Of a stretch of DNA of 64,000 nucleotides, positions 46,317-58,728 are shown in pieces. This DNA comes from Bretschneidera sinensis. Its lineage: Eukaryota > Streptophyta > Magnoliopsida > Brassicales > Akaniaceae. The DNA is taken from assembly GCA_023935145.1 (NCBI GenBank), contig CM043699.1, positions 73,923,138 to 73,987,137 on the forward strand, read 5' to 3'. The notes below the pieces were generated by a model, which was not told the DNA's origin, ran no database searches, and was given only the letters and a program-made list of their open reading frames with translations. Positions within the stretch are counted from its first letter, which is position 1, and each line of letters opens with the position of its first letter. The translations under genes and the position numbers were made by a program.

Positions 46317-49300
46317 ATGGCTTCAAATTTCATTGTTGAGAAGTTTGATGGAAAATGAGACTTTGCCCTTTGAAAGCGGAAGATCAAGGCTGTTCTTATG
46401 CAACAGAAGGTGGACTTGGCTATTGGGGAAGATGATGCTTTTCCAGCAAGTATCACGGAGGACTAATTGATTGAGATGAAGAAGATGGCATACAACACCA
46501 TTTTCTTGCACATGTCAAATAGTGTGACAAGGGAGTGCGGAGACTCAGAAGATCCTACTGTCATATGGAAGAAGCAAGATGAGTTGTTTCTTACCAAAAC
46601 TCTCCCTAGTAAGATTTATTTTCTTAAAAGAATCTTTACTTTCAAAATGGATCCTAATAAAGAGTTGCAAGATAATCTTGATGTGTTTAATAAGCTAGTT
46701 CAAGATTTGAATAGCTATAGCATAACATTCCCAGATGAACAATTGGCTGTTATTTTGTTGAATTCTCTTCCTGATTGTTTTGATAATTTGATTAATGCAA
46801 TTGAATATGGAAGAGATACTTTAACCAAGGAGATTTTCATCAATGCCATAAGGGCTCATGATTTCAAAGCCAAGATTAGGGAAGCATCAAGTGGAGAAGG
46901 GATGTTTGTTAGAGGAAGGCCAGCAACTCGGCATGGGAGTAGCATTCATGGCAACTACCGGGAGAAATCAAGAGGTAGAGGGCAGAGCCATGGGAGATCT
47001 CATTCTAAACCGAGATTTGGAGGAAAGAGAAGCTTCTATTTCAATAAGGAGGGACATTTCAGGAAAGATTACAAGAAGAAGATGTGGGATGAGAGAGCAA
47101 GAAGCCATACCAATAATGGAGAGGCTTCAGTTGCCAAAAGAGAACAGCAAGATGATGTTCTTATTGTGTGCTCAAATGTGAGCAGAAGGCAAGGCAGCGA
47201 AAAATGGATCCTAGATTTTGGGTGCACTTATCACATGTGCCCTCACAAGGATTAGTTCAAGAATTTCCAGTAAACCAATGATGGAAAGGTTTTCTTGGAG
47301 AATGACACTTCTTGCCAAGTGAGGGGGATAGGAGACATCCAGTTGAGGATGTTTGATGGAGTCATAAGGCTGCTGCGAAATGTGAGGTATTTTTTAGATT
47401 TGAAAAGGAATTTGATCTCATTGGGGCAGCTGGATTCCATGGGGTATACATACAAGGCAGAGGGAGGAAAGATCAAGGTAACCAAGGGATCCTTGATAGT
47501 GATAAAAGCAGTAATAAAAGATGGACTCTATGAGATGATCGGAGAGACAGAAATCAAGGATAAAGTAGCAAGCTTGATGGCTGAGATGGATAGGGCAGCC
47601 CTTTGGCACATTCACTTGGGACATACGAGTGAAAAGAGCCTGCAAGTTCTCAGCAAGAATGGTCTACTTGGTGGTGACAAAGTAGAAAAATTGGATTTCT
47701 GCTAGTGTTGCGTTCTTGGGAAGCAACACCGAGTCAGCTTCAACACCGGAGTGCACAAGTCTAAGGGCATTCTTGACTATATTCATTCGCACCTTTCGGG
47801 ACCAGCAAGAACACCAACACAGGGAGGTAATTTTTACTTTCTGTCTTTAATTGATGATTATTCAAGAAAGGTTTAGGTTTATTTGTTTAAAAAAAAATCA
47901 GATGCTTTGAATAAATTTGTGGTGTGAAAAAAGTTGCAGGAAACTCAAACGGGTAGGGTAGTTAAGGCTTTACGAACCGATAATGGCTTAGAATTTTGCA
48001 ATAAGGATTTTGATAAATTCTGTGAGTTAAATGGCATTCTAAGATATAGAATGGTTTTAAAAACACCTCAACAAAATGGAGTTGTTGAGAGGATGAATAG
48101 GACCTTTATGGAAAAGGTTAGGTGTATGTTAATAGGATCCGGATTACTAAAATATTTTTGGGGGAAAGCTGAGTCTACTGCTGCATACTTGGTAAATAGA
48201 TCACCCTCTAGAGCTTTAGAGCTCAAGACTCCCATGGAAATGTGGAGTGAAAAACCCCCTGAGTTGAGCAACCTTAGGACTTTTGGGTGCTGTGTTTGCA
48301 CATCAAAAGGATGATAAACTTAACCCAAGGTCTAGAAAATGTGTATTTCTAGGGTATGGTGATGGGGTTAAGGGGTATAGGTTGTGGTCCTTAGAACCAA
48401 AAGGAATGAAACTCATAATAAGTAGGGATGTTATTTTTAATGAATTGTTATTTCCCTATTTGGAGAAAACTAACTCTGCAGAGGCTAGTGAGCAAACCAG
48501 TCCAGAATTTGTGGAGCATCGCATCAAGGAAAATTTAGTTCAGGTAGAGCAAGGAAGACAAAAAGGTTCAGACCAGGTAGAGTCCATTAATGAAGGCCGA
48601 GCTCAGGATACTCAAGAGGAGGCTGAATTGGAAGGGGATAATGCAGCAAGTCAGAATGACTACCAGCTCACAAGGGATCGGGAAAGGAGGGTGGTCATAC
48701 CACCTTTGAGATATGGGTTTGCAGATGCTAATGTAGCAGCTCCTTGTTTAGAAGAAGGGATAGTTGAACCAGAAACTTACATAGAAGCCATGGAATGTAA
48801 GGAGTTGTCAAAGTGGCAGCTAGCTATGGAGGAAGAAATAGATTCTTTGAGGAAGAAAAACTCTTGAGAATTGGTGCCCAAACCAAAAAAACAGAGAGTT
48901 ATGGATTGTAAATGGGTTTACAAGATCAAAGAAGGGAACATTCCAAGGGATGAAGCCCGGTATAAAGCTAGACTGGTGGCGAAAGGGTTCACACAAAGAG
49001 AAGGCATAGATTTCACCGAAATATTCTCACTGGTTGTGAAGTACAAGTCGATACGGATAGTATTGGCAATGGTGGTCCAATTCGATTGGGAGATCGAGAA
49101 AATGGATGTGAAGACAATGTTCTTACATGGAGAGCTTGATGAGACCATCTACATGAGGTAACCCGAAGGCTATGAAGAAAGAAGGTAGGGAGAGTTGGTG
49201 TGCAAATCGAAGAAATCTCTCTATGGCCTGAAGCAATCGCCTCGGCAATGGAATAAGAGGTTTGATTCCTTTGTAACTAGCTTAGGTTTCATGAGGAGCT

Positions 49301-49389
49301 ACTATGATTCGTGCTTATACTATAAGGGGCACAAGGTGGAGGAAGTGATGATCATCCTCATCTATGTTGATGATATGCTGTTAGTTGGG
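46317..49389 (+). pseudogene. copia-3 gag-pol remnant, ends within RT
   Basis: Gag starts MASNF at 46317 with two TGA and one TAA stop before 46467, then is open to 47255. The zinc knuckle near 47030-47075 reads SFYFN then HFRKDY, so all three cysteines are lost. The protease site at 47214-47222 is D-F-G. Integrase has stops near 47703 and 47875 and a 2-base deletion near 48290. The RT section ends just after YVDDM. Confidence 0.9.
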
Positions 49390-49469
49390 ATAATAAGTTG
49401 ATTTAAACGCGATAAGTGAAATTCTTGATGAGCTATGGTTGATGTTTTGATACGAATTTTGAGGAAATG

Positions 49470-49590
49470 AAATTTAGTAGATCTTGACAAGCTTTGATGG
49501 ATGATTTGATGTGATGTGGGATGAAATTTAATGGATCTTGACAAGTTTTGATGGATGATTTGATGTGATTTGGGATGAGAGGAATTTAGT
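49470..49590 (+). repeat. Tandem ~62-bp duplication in G2 LTR
   Basis: ATCTTGACAAGCTTTGATGG ATGATTTGATGTGATGTGGG and its near-copy with GTTTTGATGG are adjacent, each followed by GATGA and TTTA(A/G)TGG. Confidence 0.9.
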
Positions 49591-49689
49591 GGAATTTTTT
49601 TATATAATTTGAGAAAAATCAGGATAGCAAAAGAATTAAATATTTGAATTCATGTTTGTTTTTTTATGTTATTGTTCATATGCATATGC

Positions 49690-49885
49690 ATTAAATGAAA
49701 AGAAAAGAACCGGGAAGGCAGCCGATCTAATTGAAAAACTGTGACAGCCAGTATGTGCTGGAAATAAAAGGGACACCGTGACAGCCAGTATATGCTAGAA
49801 ATGAATTCCGTGGCAGTCGAGACAAGCTGTAAAGAAAGAACCGGGAAGGTAGCTAGTCTAAATGAAAAAGAAAAGAACTGTGAGG
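49690..49885 (+). repeat. Short imperfect repeats in G2 LTR
   Basis: GTGACAGCCAGTATGTGCTG recurs as GTGACAGCCAGTATATGCTA ~40 bases on. AAGAACCGGGAAGGCAGC recurs as AAGAACCGGGAAGGTAGC at the other end of the block. A further degenerate copy, GTGGCAGTCGAGACAAGCTG, lies between. Confidence 0.85.
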
Positions 49886-50748
49886 GGTTCATCTAAGATA
49901 ATAAAAAGATATTGACATGTGGGAAGACGTTCCCATAATAATAATTCATGCATTGCATCAGTTTTAATTATTGCTTGCATTATTGAAATGTTGATGTGTG
50001 GTGTGTTATTGAGAAATTATTTATAGATAGATGAGTCTCACAAAGAGACAGTTATGGTGATAAGAACCATCTAAATGGTTGACTTTATGATGTGAACCTC
50101 ATTACGAGGTAATTATGAGATAATTGATGGTCTTAAGATGAACCAATAAATAAGAGGAAGAGATTGATAGAGAATGGATATTATGACATGTGTAGTGATA
50201 GTAGAGTGCTAGTATCAAGTTGTATGAGATATAAATGATTAAATATGGAAAAATCTTTTATAAAAATGAGTATTTCTAGTAAATTTAATTCACTGAGCTT
50301 GTGAAGCTCACCCCTCATTGTGCAATGATTTCAGGTAGCAGACATGACAAATAGTTTGGTGAGTTGAGGTTCAAAAGAAATCATTTTCTGTAAGTCACAT
50401 ACATGTCAACATCCTCAGACTAATTAGAAAATAAAATAAAAATTTATTTTTAAATATTCATGCATTTTACTTTGTATATTATGTTTAAGTTAATATCAGA
50501 TTGATGTATCTCCCATGTTGAGCATTGAGGATTGATGTAAAAGAATTTCTGTTAGTATTATTTTTATTTGTTGCATATATGTGTCGTGCTAGGATTTTCA
50601 AAATATGATGACATCGTCTCAGGGGTGGCTAACCCGGGATGGGCCATTACAATTTTAGTATCAGAGCATTAGGTTTTATGATTCTATAGACTACATAAAA
50701 AGTAAGAAAGTGGAAGATTAAAATAAATTATATTTTCATAGTCTAAAG

Positions 50749-51527
50749 ATGACACGTGGACGTGCTAGAGTTAGAGTTAGAGTTATTGATTTGAGAGGGC
50801 ATGGTAGGCCCCCAATACTTTAACAAGTCGAGGTTGAGTGTGAATCTATGATTTCTAGAAAGGAACGTGTTGACAATATAATTGATATTAGTAAAAGTAT
50901 GAGATAATCTTAAGTTGAAAGAGATGAGCTAAGATAAGCTTTTGCGCATGCTTTTGAATAGTGAAGGTAACAGATGATAGAGTTAGTAGCCTATAGCATA
51001 GACTTGATGCACAAGCTGGAGCAGTGCCTAAGATTGTTATAAATCCAGAAATGATAAATGTTCGAAAGTGGAAAAGTGAGTTTAGGCATGAGATGCAGGG
51101 AGATCGATATGTTGAATGCTTTGTTGTTTAAAGGATCTATAAATACTTTTAAGCCTCAGTTTTGGGAGAAACATGTAGAAAAGTTATTTGGTATTTTACC
51201 AGTAATTGACAGGTAGATGCTTGCCTTTGTTTCGTTTGAGTTAGAAGGAAAAGCTTTAGAATGATTAGAGGATACTCTTCCTAGGGTAAGTGCAGAAGTT
51301 GATAGACCCTTAACCTGGAATCGGCTTAAAGAGGTTTTCCTTGATCAATACTTTTCTTAGACCTTTAGAGCCCAACAAGATGGAGATTTTATTTAATTGG
51401 GGTAAACGTATGGATTATGACTCAGTATGATAAGAGATTGTGGCTTTGTCGAGGTTTGTACCGGAAATGGTAGACCTAGAGGAGAAGGAAGAGTAAGAGG
51501 TTCATAGATGAACTATGTTTTTAGATA
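50749..51527 (+). pseudogene. G2 gag remnant
   Basis: The opening MTRGRARVRVRVIDLRGHG matches the Arg-rich start of G1. Further on, FKPQFWEKHVEKLFGILPV and SFELEGKALE*LEDTLP, then TWNRLKEVFLDQYF, are those of a retrotransposon gag domain. At least eight stops are present. The sequence is cut by copia-4. Confidence 0.7.
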
Positions 51528-52416
51528 TATAGGGAAATCACCTTAGAGATGCCCAGGAGGTGATCTTCCAAACACCCAAGTCTAGAATAACTTGTAACGA
51601 TCAGAAATCAAAGAAAAGAAAGAACACAGCAATTGTTATCGAGGTTCGGCAATAGTCTACGTCCCTGTGAGTTCCTCTAAACTCTTTGCACTAAATCAAT
51701 GAGTTCTTACAAGTTTCAGCAACACCCCTTCAAGAATCTCAGGTTCTTGAAGAACCAAAGAAGAGAAGAAAGAAAGTGATAAGAACTATTACAAAGCCCT
51801 CTATCCAATCTATGCTACTCTCTCTTTACAACCAGCTTCTCTTTTAGATCTATTCTAGTGCCCCTCCTGTGTTTTGTGTCTTTGCACTCTCACACTTGCA
51901 CTAGAATTCTCTTGTATGATGATCACTTGTATGTCACACACTTATATCACATTTATTGAGATTGAAGCTAGGTGACCTTTTATATAGTGCACCACTTCTT
52001 GACCAATCTTGAAGGTCAATATCCACCCTTAGATCTTGAGGACCAATCAACCATAGCCCTTCATCAATCCTTTGTGATCTTGTGTGTTTTGAACATGCCT
52101 CCACGCACCTTTCAAAAGGCTGAAGCAAAAGCATCAGGGGTGCCTTCAAGCCGCGGCCTAGAACAGGGCAAGTCACAGCCTAAAGAGGGCTGAAACCACA
52201 CCATTTATCAACCTTGTTGGAGGTCGTGGCCTGGAGTGGCTGAGCCGCGGTGCACAGGGCCAGACATTGGCATGCACACCCCAGGCTACGGCGCACAGCC
52301 CTTCTCCCATCTTCTGGAGTTCTTGGAGGCCGAGGCATGCACATCCCAGGCCAAGGCACCAAGACCTGATGCTGAACCTCTTCAAACCTTGTTTAAACCT
52401 TAGATAAACACCAACA
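51528..52416 (-). repeat. 3' LTR of copia-4
   Basis: On the - strand it starts TGTTGGTGTTTATCTAAGG at 52416. The promoter box CACTATATAAAAGG is near 51976-51989. The GC-rich part (52140-52370) has GCCGCGG and GGCCTCCAAGAACTCC motifs. Confidence 0.85.
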
Positions 52417-52629
52417 ATCTCTACCTTTGTCTAAGCGATTAAACCTGAAACCATTGTGCAGAGAACTCTGGATCCAAACTCATCTTGAGTCATCATATCA
52501 ACTGACTCCAATCCTAAGTAGGCCAAGGCAATGATTGAACTTACTTAGAGGTAGAACTTTAGTACCTAAATCCACTGGGTTTTCTTCCGTGGCCACCTTG
52601 TCCACATGATTGAACTTTAGTAACATTTT
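52417..52629 (-). pseudogene. copia-4 RNase H 3' end
   Basis: Polypurine tract AAAGGTAGAGAT next to the LTR, then the end of RNase H read leftwards from 52629. At 52609-52624 the usual sequence is replaced by GATTGAACTTTAGTA, a copy of nearby sequence at 52529-52565. The coding sequence resumes at 58724, beyond copia-5. Confidence 0.8.
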
Positions 52630-53488
52630 TGTCAGGAAACCACCTTGGATGATGCCCAAGAGGTGATCTTCCAAACACCCAAGTCTAGAGTGACATTTAT
52701 AAGAAAAAAAACATCAACCAATCAAAGCAAGAAAGAAAAGAACACAAGAAATTTGTTGACGAGGTTCGACAATGTGCCTTCGTCCCCGTGAGCTCCTCCG
52801 AGCTCTTTGCACTTCTTATTAGTGGAGTTCTTTACAATCAACAACACCCTTCCAAGAACTCACAGGTTCTTGAAGAATAAAAGAAGAAGAAAGTGATAAG
52901 AACTAACCCTGGGAAAATTCCCCTTACAAGCCCTTGAATCCCTTTCTATTCTACTCTCTTTTTCTAAACAACCAGCCTCTCTACAGAATCTCTCTTGAGT
53001 TTAGTGTCTTTAAACTCTTACAATTGATCTCAATTCTAATCACAAGTTATGTCACAATGAAGCTAGGTGACCCTTTATATAGTGCACCAACTTCTTATCT
53101 AATCTTGAGGGTCAATATCCATCCTTAGATCTAGAAGACTAATAATCCATAGCCCTTCATCAATTCTTAGTAAAGCTGTGCATTTTTAACATGCCTTACG
53201 CACCATTTGAATTGTTGAATCAGTGTGCATTAGTGTGCCTTCAAGCCGCGGCCCAAAATAGGGCATACCGCGGCTCAAGGCAGGGCTGAACCACCACATC
53301 TTGCATCCATTCTAGGCGTCGCGGCCTGGGGGAGGCAGAATCGTGGTGCACACCTCCTCAAAGCTGCCTCTCTTGCTGGGCGCCACAGCCTGGGAAGAGC
53401 TGGGCCACGGCGCACACTGGTGTGCATACTTTGTACATGCAGAACTCCATTCTTCTTCTTTGTTTAATCCTTGGATAAAATTCCAACA
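52630..53488 (-). repeat. 3' LTR of copia-5
   Basis: Read on the - strand it starts TGTTGGAATTTTATCCAAGG at 53488 and ends GGTTTCCTGACA at 52630. The promoter box CACTATATAAAGGGTCA is near 53070-53086. Confidence 0.9.
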
Positions 53489-53584
53489 ATCTCTACCTTT
53501 GTTTAAGCGATTAAACCAGAACCCATTGTGCAGAGAACTCAGGATCCAAACTCATCTTGAGTTATTATATCAATCGACTCCAAT

Positions 53585-56500
53585 CTAAAGTAGTCCAAGG
53601 AAATGATTAAACTTACTTAGAGATAGAATTTTAGTACCTAAATCCACTGGGTTTTCTTCCGTGGCCACCTTGTCCACATGAATGCATCCTTCCGTAACAC
53701 TTTCTCGAATGAAATGGTACCGAACATCCATGTGTTTTGTCCTCTCATGGAACACCAGATTCTTACACAAATGAAATGCACTTTGGCTATCCGAATACAC
53801 CACAACCTGCTCCTCTAGTACCTTCAACTCTTCCAACAACCCTTTGCACCACACAGCCTCCTTGATAGCTTCTATAGCCGCTATGTACTCAGCCTCGGTT
53901 GTTGAGAGTGCTACCACCGGCTGTAACTAAGCCTTCCAACTTACACAACATCCGTTTAAGTTAAAGAAGTAGGTAGTAATCGATCTCCTTTTATCTCGGT
54001 CTACTCCATAGTCCGAATCAATATAACCCTCAAGGCAGATGGACTTACCCCCTTCTTATAAACTAGCCCCACATCTGGGCTTCCCTTCAAGTACCTCAGC
54101 AACCACTTCATCCCAAGCCAATGCTCTTTTTTTGGGATTACTCATAAACCTACTAAGGACACTTTTTGCATGACCGATATCAGGTCTAGTGCTTACCATG
54201 GTGAACATTACAGAACCAACCGCACTAGAGTAGGGGACCTTTTCCATTTCCTTCTTCTCCTCATTCGATCTTGGACATTGATTGCTGGAGAACTTAAAAT
54301 GACCAACAAGTTCACTGGTTTGCTATCTTCCATAAAGAACTTAGATACCATCTTCTCTATGTAGGAAGTTTGAGAGATCTTCAATCTGTTTCTCTCTCTT
54401 TCCCGGATGATACACATCCCAAGGATCTTCTGTGCATAGCCAAGATCCTTCATCTCAAACTCCTCACTGAGTTGAGTCTTCAATTTTCTTATCCTCTCCA
54501 TGTTGCTCCTAACCAGCAATATATCATCAACATAGATCAAAATGATCACCACTTCCTTGACCTTGGGCTCCTTGTAATACAAGCACGAATCATAGTAGCT
54601 CCTCATGAAACCCAGGCTGGTTACAAAGGAATCGAACCTTTTATTTGCCGAGGTGATTGCTTCAGGCCATATAGAGATTTTTTCAGTTAGCACACCAAAT
54701 CTCCCTGCTTTCTTTCCTTATAGCCTTCGGGTTGCCTTGTAAATGGTCTCATCAAGCTCTCCATGTAAGAATGCTGTCTTCACATCCATTTGCTCGATTT
54801 CCCAATTGAATTGGACCACCAATGCTAACACTACCCTGATCGTCTTGTATTTCACAACTGGTGAGAATATTTCGGTGAAGTCTATGCCTTCTCTTTGTGT
54901 GAACCCCTTCGCCACCAACCTAGCTTTATACCTGACTTCATTCCCTGGAGTGTTCCCTTCTTTGATCTTTTATATCCATATACAATCCACAACTCTCTGT
55001 TTTCCTAGTTTGGGCACCAATACCCAAGAGTTGTTCTTCCTAAAAGAATCCATTTCTTCCTCGATAGCTAGCTGCCACTTTGACGAATCCTTACACTCCA
55101 TGGCATCCATGTAAGTTTCTGGTTCAACCATCCCTCCTTCTGTCCAAGGAGCTACTACATTAGTATCCGCAAAACCATATCTCAAAGGTGGTCTAACCAC
55201 CCTCCTTTCTCGGTCCTTTGTGAGCTGGTAGTCATTCTGACTTGCTGCATCAACCCCTTCCAGTTCAACCTCCTCTTGAGTTTCTTGAGCTTGGCCTTCA
55301 TAAATGGACTCTACCTGGTCCAAACTCTCTTGTCTTCCTTGCTCTACCTGAACCGAATTCTCCTTGATACGATGCTCCACAAATTCCAGACTAGTTTGCT
55401 CACTAGCCCCTACAAGGTTAGTTTTCTCCAAGTAGGGAAATAACAATTCATTAAAAATAACATCCCTACTTATTATGAGTTTCATTCCTTTTGGTTCTAA
55501 GGACCATAACCTATACCCCTTAACCCCATCACCATACCATAGAAACACACATTTTCTAGACCTTGGGTTAAGTTTATCATCCTTTTGATGTGCATATGCA
55601 GCACATTCAAAAATCCTAAGGTTGTTCAACTCAGTGGGTTTTTCACTCCACATCTCCATGGGAGTCTTAAGGTTTAAAGCCCTGGAGGGTGATCTATTAA
55701 CCAAGTATGCAGCTGTAGACACAGCTTCTCCCTAAAAATATTTTGGTAAACCGGACCCAATTAATATGCACCTAACATTTTCCATAAGGGTTCTATTCAT
55801 CCTCTCAGCAACTCCATTTTGCTGAGGGATTTTCACAACCGTTCTATGTCTTAGAATGCTATTTAATTCACAAAATTTATCAAAATCCTTATTAAAAAAA
55901 ATTCTAAGCCATTATCGGTTCTTAACACCTTAACTACCCTGCCCATTTGAGTCTCCAGCAACTTTTTTCACACCACAAATTTATTCAAAGCATCCGATTT
56001 ATTTTTAAGCAAATAAACCCAAACCACTCTTGAATAATCATCAATTAAAGACAGAAAGTAACGATTACCTCCCTGTGTTGGTGTCTTTGCTGGTCCCCAA
56101 AGATCCGCATGGATATAGTCAAGAATCTTTTTAGACTTGTGCACTCTGGTGTTGAAGCTTACCCGATGTTGCTTCCCAATAATGCAACTCTCACAGAAAT
56201 CCAGTTTCTCTACTTTGTCACCACCAAGTAGACCATCCTTGCTAAGAACTTACAGCCTCTTTTCACTCATATATCCCAAGTGATTATGCTAAAGTGCTAC
56301 CTTATCCATCTCAGCCATCAAGCTTGTTGCTTGATCCTTGATTTCTGTCTCACCGATCATCTCATAAAGTCCATCTTTGATTGCTGCTTTGATCACTATC
56401 AAATAACCCTTGGTTACCTTGATCTTTGCTCCCTTGGCTTTGTGTGTATACCCCATGGAATCCAGCTGCCCCAATGAGATCAAATTCCTCCTCAAATCCG

Positions 56501-57578
56501 GATGATACCTTAAATTTTGTAGCAACCTTGTGACTTTATCAAACATCCTCAACTGGATGTCTCCTATCCCCCTCACTTGGCAAGAATTTTCATTCCCCAA
56601 GAAAACCCTTCCATCATTGATCTCCTTGAAATTATTAATCCATTCCTTATGAGGGCACTTGTGATAAGTGTACCCGAAATCCAGAATCCATTTCTCGCTG
56701 CCTTGCCTCCTGCTCACATTTGAGCACACAACAAGAACATCATCTTGCTGTTCTCCTTTGGCAACCGAAGCCTCTCTATTGTTGGTATGGCTTCTCCCTC
56801 TCTCATCCCATAGCCTCTTCTTGCAATCATTCTTGAAGTGACCCTCCTTGTTGCAGTAGAAGCATTGACTTCTTCCAAACTTCAATTTGGAATGCAATCT
56901 CCCATGGCTCTGCCCTCTACCTCTTGATTTCTCCTGGTAGTTGCCATGAATGCTACTGCCATTCTGAGTTGCTGGTCTTTCTCTTACGAACAGCCCTTCT
57001 CCACTTGATGCCTCCCTAATCTTGGCTTTGAAATCATGAGCCCTTATAGCATTGACCACAATTTCTTTGGTTAGTGTATCTCTTCCATATTCAATTGCAT
57101 TAATTAAACTATCAAAATAATCAGGAAGAGAATTTAATAACATAACAGCCAATTGTTCATCCGGGAGTTTAATACTACAACTAGCCAAATCTTGAACTAA
57201 TTTATTAAAGGCATCAAGATTATCTTGCAACTCTTTATTAGGATCCATTTTAAAAGTAAAGATTCTTTTAAGAAGATAAATATTGTTAGGGAGAGTTTTG
57301 GTAAGAAACAACTCATCTAGTTTCTTTCATATGATAGCAGGATCTTCTGAGTCTCCGCACTCCCTTGTGACACTATCCGACATGTGTAGGAAGATGGTGT
57401 TGTATGTCATCTTCTTCATCTCAATCCGCTGGTCCTCCATGATACTTGCTGGAAAAGCATCATCGTCTCCAATAGCCAAGTTTACCTTCTGTTGCATAAG
57501 AACAACCTTGATCTTCTGCTTCCACAGGGAAAAATCTCCCTTTCCATCAAACTTCTCAACAATGAAATTTGAACCCAT
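53585..57578 (-). pseudogene. copia-5 gag-pol remnant
   Basis: Gag starts MGSNF at 57578, with one TGA near 57326, then is open from 57311 to 56289 across gag, zinc knuckle (intact CFYCN then HFKNDC) and protease. The protease site at 56681-56673 is D-F-G followed by Tyr. Integrase (stops near 56287 and 55735), linker (55722-54970, open), RT with YVDDI near 54530 and RNase H (53917-53585) follow. The Gln codon before PVVAL is intact, in contrast to copia-1, -2 and -4. Confidence 0.9.
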
Positions 57579-57822
57579 CTTGCAGAGATGATACCAGATT
57601 TGTGCAGCACCCACAAATGCTTTCTAACTTCTTCTAAATCTTAAGAATACGATCGAAGATTGATCTCAACACCTTTCTTAAATCACCCTCAAGAAAACGA
57701 TCTGATCTTGATCTTACTCCGTTCTTGAATCACCCAAGAAGTTTGTTCTTTGATTCTTGGAGTCTTGCTCCGATACCTTCTGTTCTTGCTTCGATACCTA
57801 ACTGTGCAAGCTCTGATACCAC

Positions 57823-58723
57823 TATTTGGGAAACCACCTTAGATGATGCCCAGGAGGTGATCTTCCAAACACCCAATTCTAGAGTGACTTATGTAAGAAA
57901 AGAAACAGCAACCAATCAAAGCAAGAAAGAAAAGAACATAAGAAATTTGTTGACGAGGTTCAGCAATGTGCGTACGTCCCCATGAGTTCCTCCGAGCTCT
58001 CTGTACTATCTTATCAATGGAGTTCTTTACAATCAGTAACACCCTTCCAAGAACTCATAGGTTCTTAAAGAATAAAAGAAGAAGAAGAAGAAGAAAGTGA
58101 TAAGAACTAACCCTGGAATTTTCCCACGAAAATTCCCCTTACAAGCCCTTGAATCCCTTTCTATTATACTCTCTTTTTCTAAACAACTAGCCTCTCTACA
58201 AAATCTCTCTTAAGTTTATTGTCTTTGCACTCTTACAATTGATCTCAATTCTAATCACAAGTTTTCACAAGTTATGTCACAATGAAGCTAGGTGACCCTT
58301 TATATAGTGCACCAACTTTTTGTCTAATCTTGAGGGTCAATATCCACCCTTAGATCTAGAAGACTAATCCTCCATAGCCCTTCATCAATCCTTACTAAAG
58401 CTATGCATTTTTAACATGCCACACGCACACTATGAATTATAAAATCAGTGTGCATTAGTGTGTATTAGTGTGCCTTCAAGCAGCGGCCCAAAACAGAGCA
58501 GGCTGCGGCTTAAGGCAGGGCTGAACCACCACACCTTGCATCCATTCTGGGCACCGTGGCCTGGGGGAGGCAAAACCATGGTGCACACCTCCTCCAGGCG
58601 GCCTCCCTTACTGGACGCCATGGCCTGGGAAGAGCTGGACCACAGCGCACACTGGTGTGCATACTTTGTACATGCTGAACTCCATTCTTCTTCTTTGTTT
58701 AATCCTTGGACAAAATTCCAACA
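57823..58723 (-). repeat. 5' LTR of copia-5
   Basis: Read on the - strand it starts TGTTGGAATTTTGTCCAAGG at 58723 and ends GGTTTCCCAAATA at 57823, so the terminal CA is altered. It is longer than its partner by a short GAA/GAAGAA run and small duplications such as GTGTGCATTAGTGTGTATTA. Confidence 0.9.
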
Positions 58724-58728
58724 ATTTT

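Larger units (their letters stand above)
45216..49389 (+). mobile_element. copia-3: Tnt1-like Ty1/copia element, 3'-truncated
   Basis: The 5' LTR (45216-46063) is followed by GTGGTATCAGAGCC at 46064 and a gag-pol region that stops inside RT at the YVDDM box near 49389. RNase H and the 3' LTR are absent, and the sequence changes directly to the rest of the G2 LTR. A deletion after insertion is the simplest explanation. Confidence 0.9.
44569..51527 (+). mobile_element. Gypsy (Tekay/Del-like) element G2: LTR, PBS and partial gag
   Basis: The LTR opens TGTAATACCCATATTT at 44569, is interrupted by copia-3 at 45216-49389, and closes GGGCCATTACA at 50651 (about 1.9 kb without the insert). It has GAGCTTGTGAAGCTCACCCC near 50297. 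The site TAGTATCAGAGC follows, then gag from 50749. It is cut at about 51527 by the reversed copia-4 LTR. No protease, RT or integrase of this element lies in the window. Confidence 0.75.
52630..58723 (-). mobile_element. copia-5: reversed full-length Tnt1-like Ty1/copia element, defective
   Basis: The 3' LTR is 52630-53488 and the 5' LTR 57823-58723. The target duplication ATTTT is at 52625-52629 and 58724-58728. The primer-binding site is visible as CTCTGATACCAC just left of 57823. It is inserted in the RNase H of copia-4 in the same orientation. It has the longest open stretches of the six copia copies. Confidence 0.95.
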
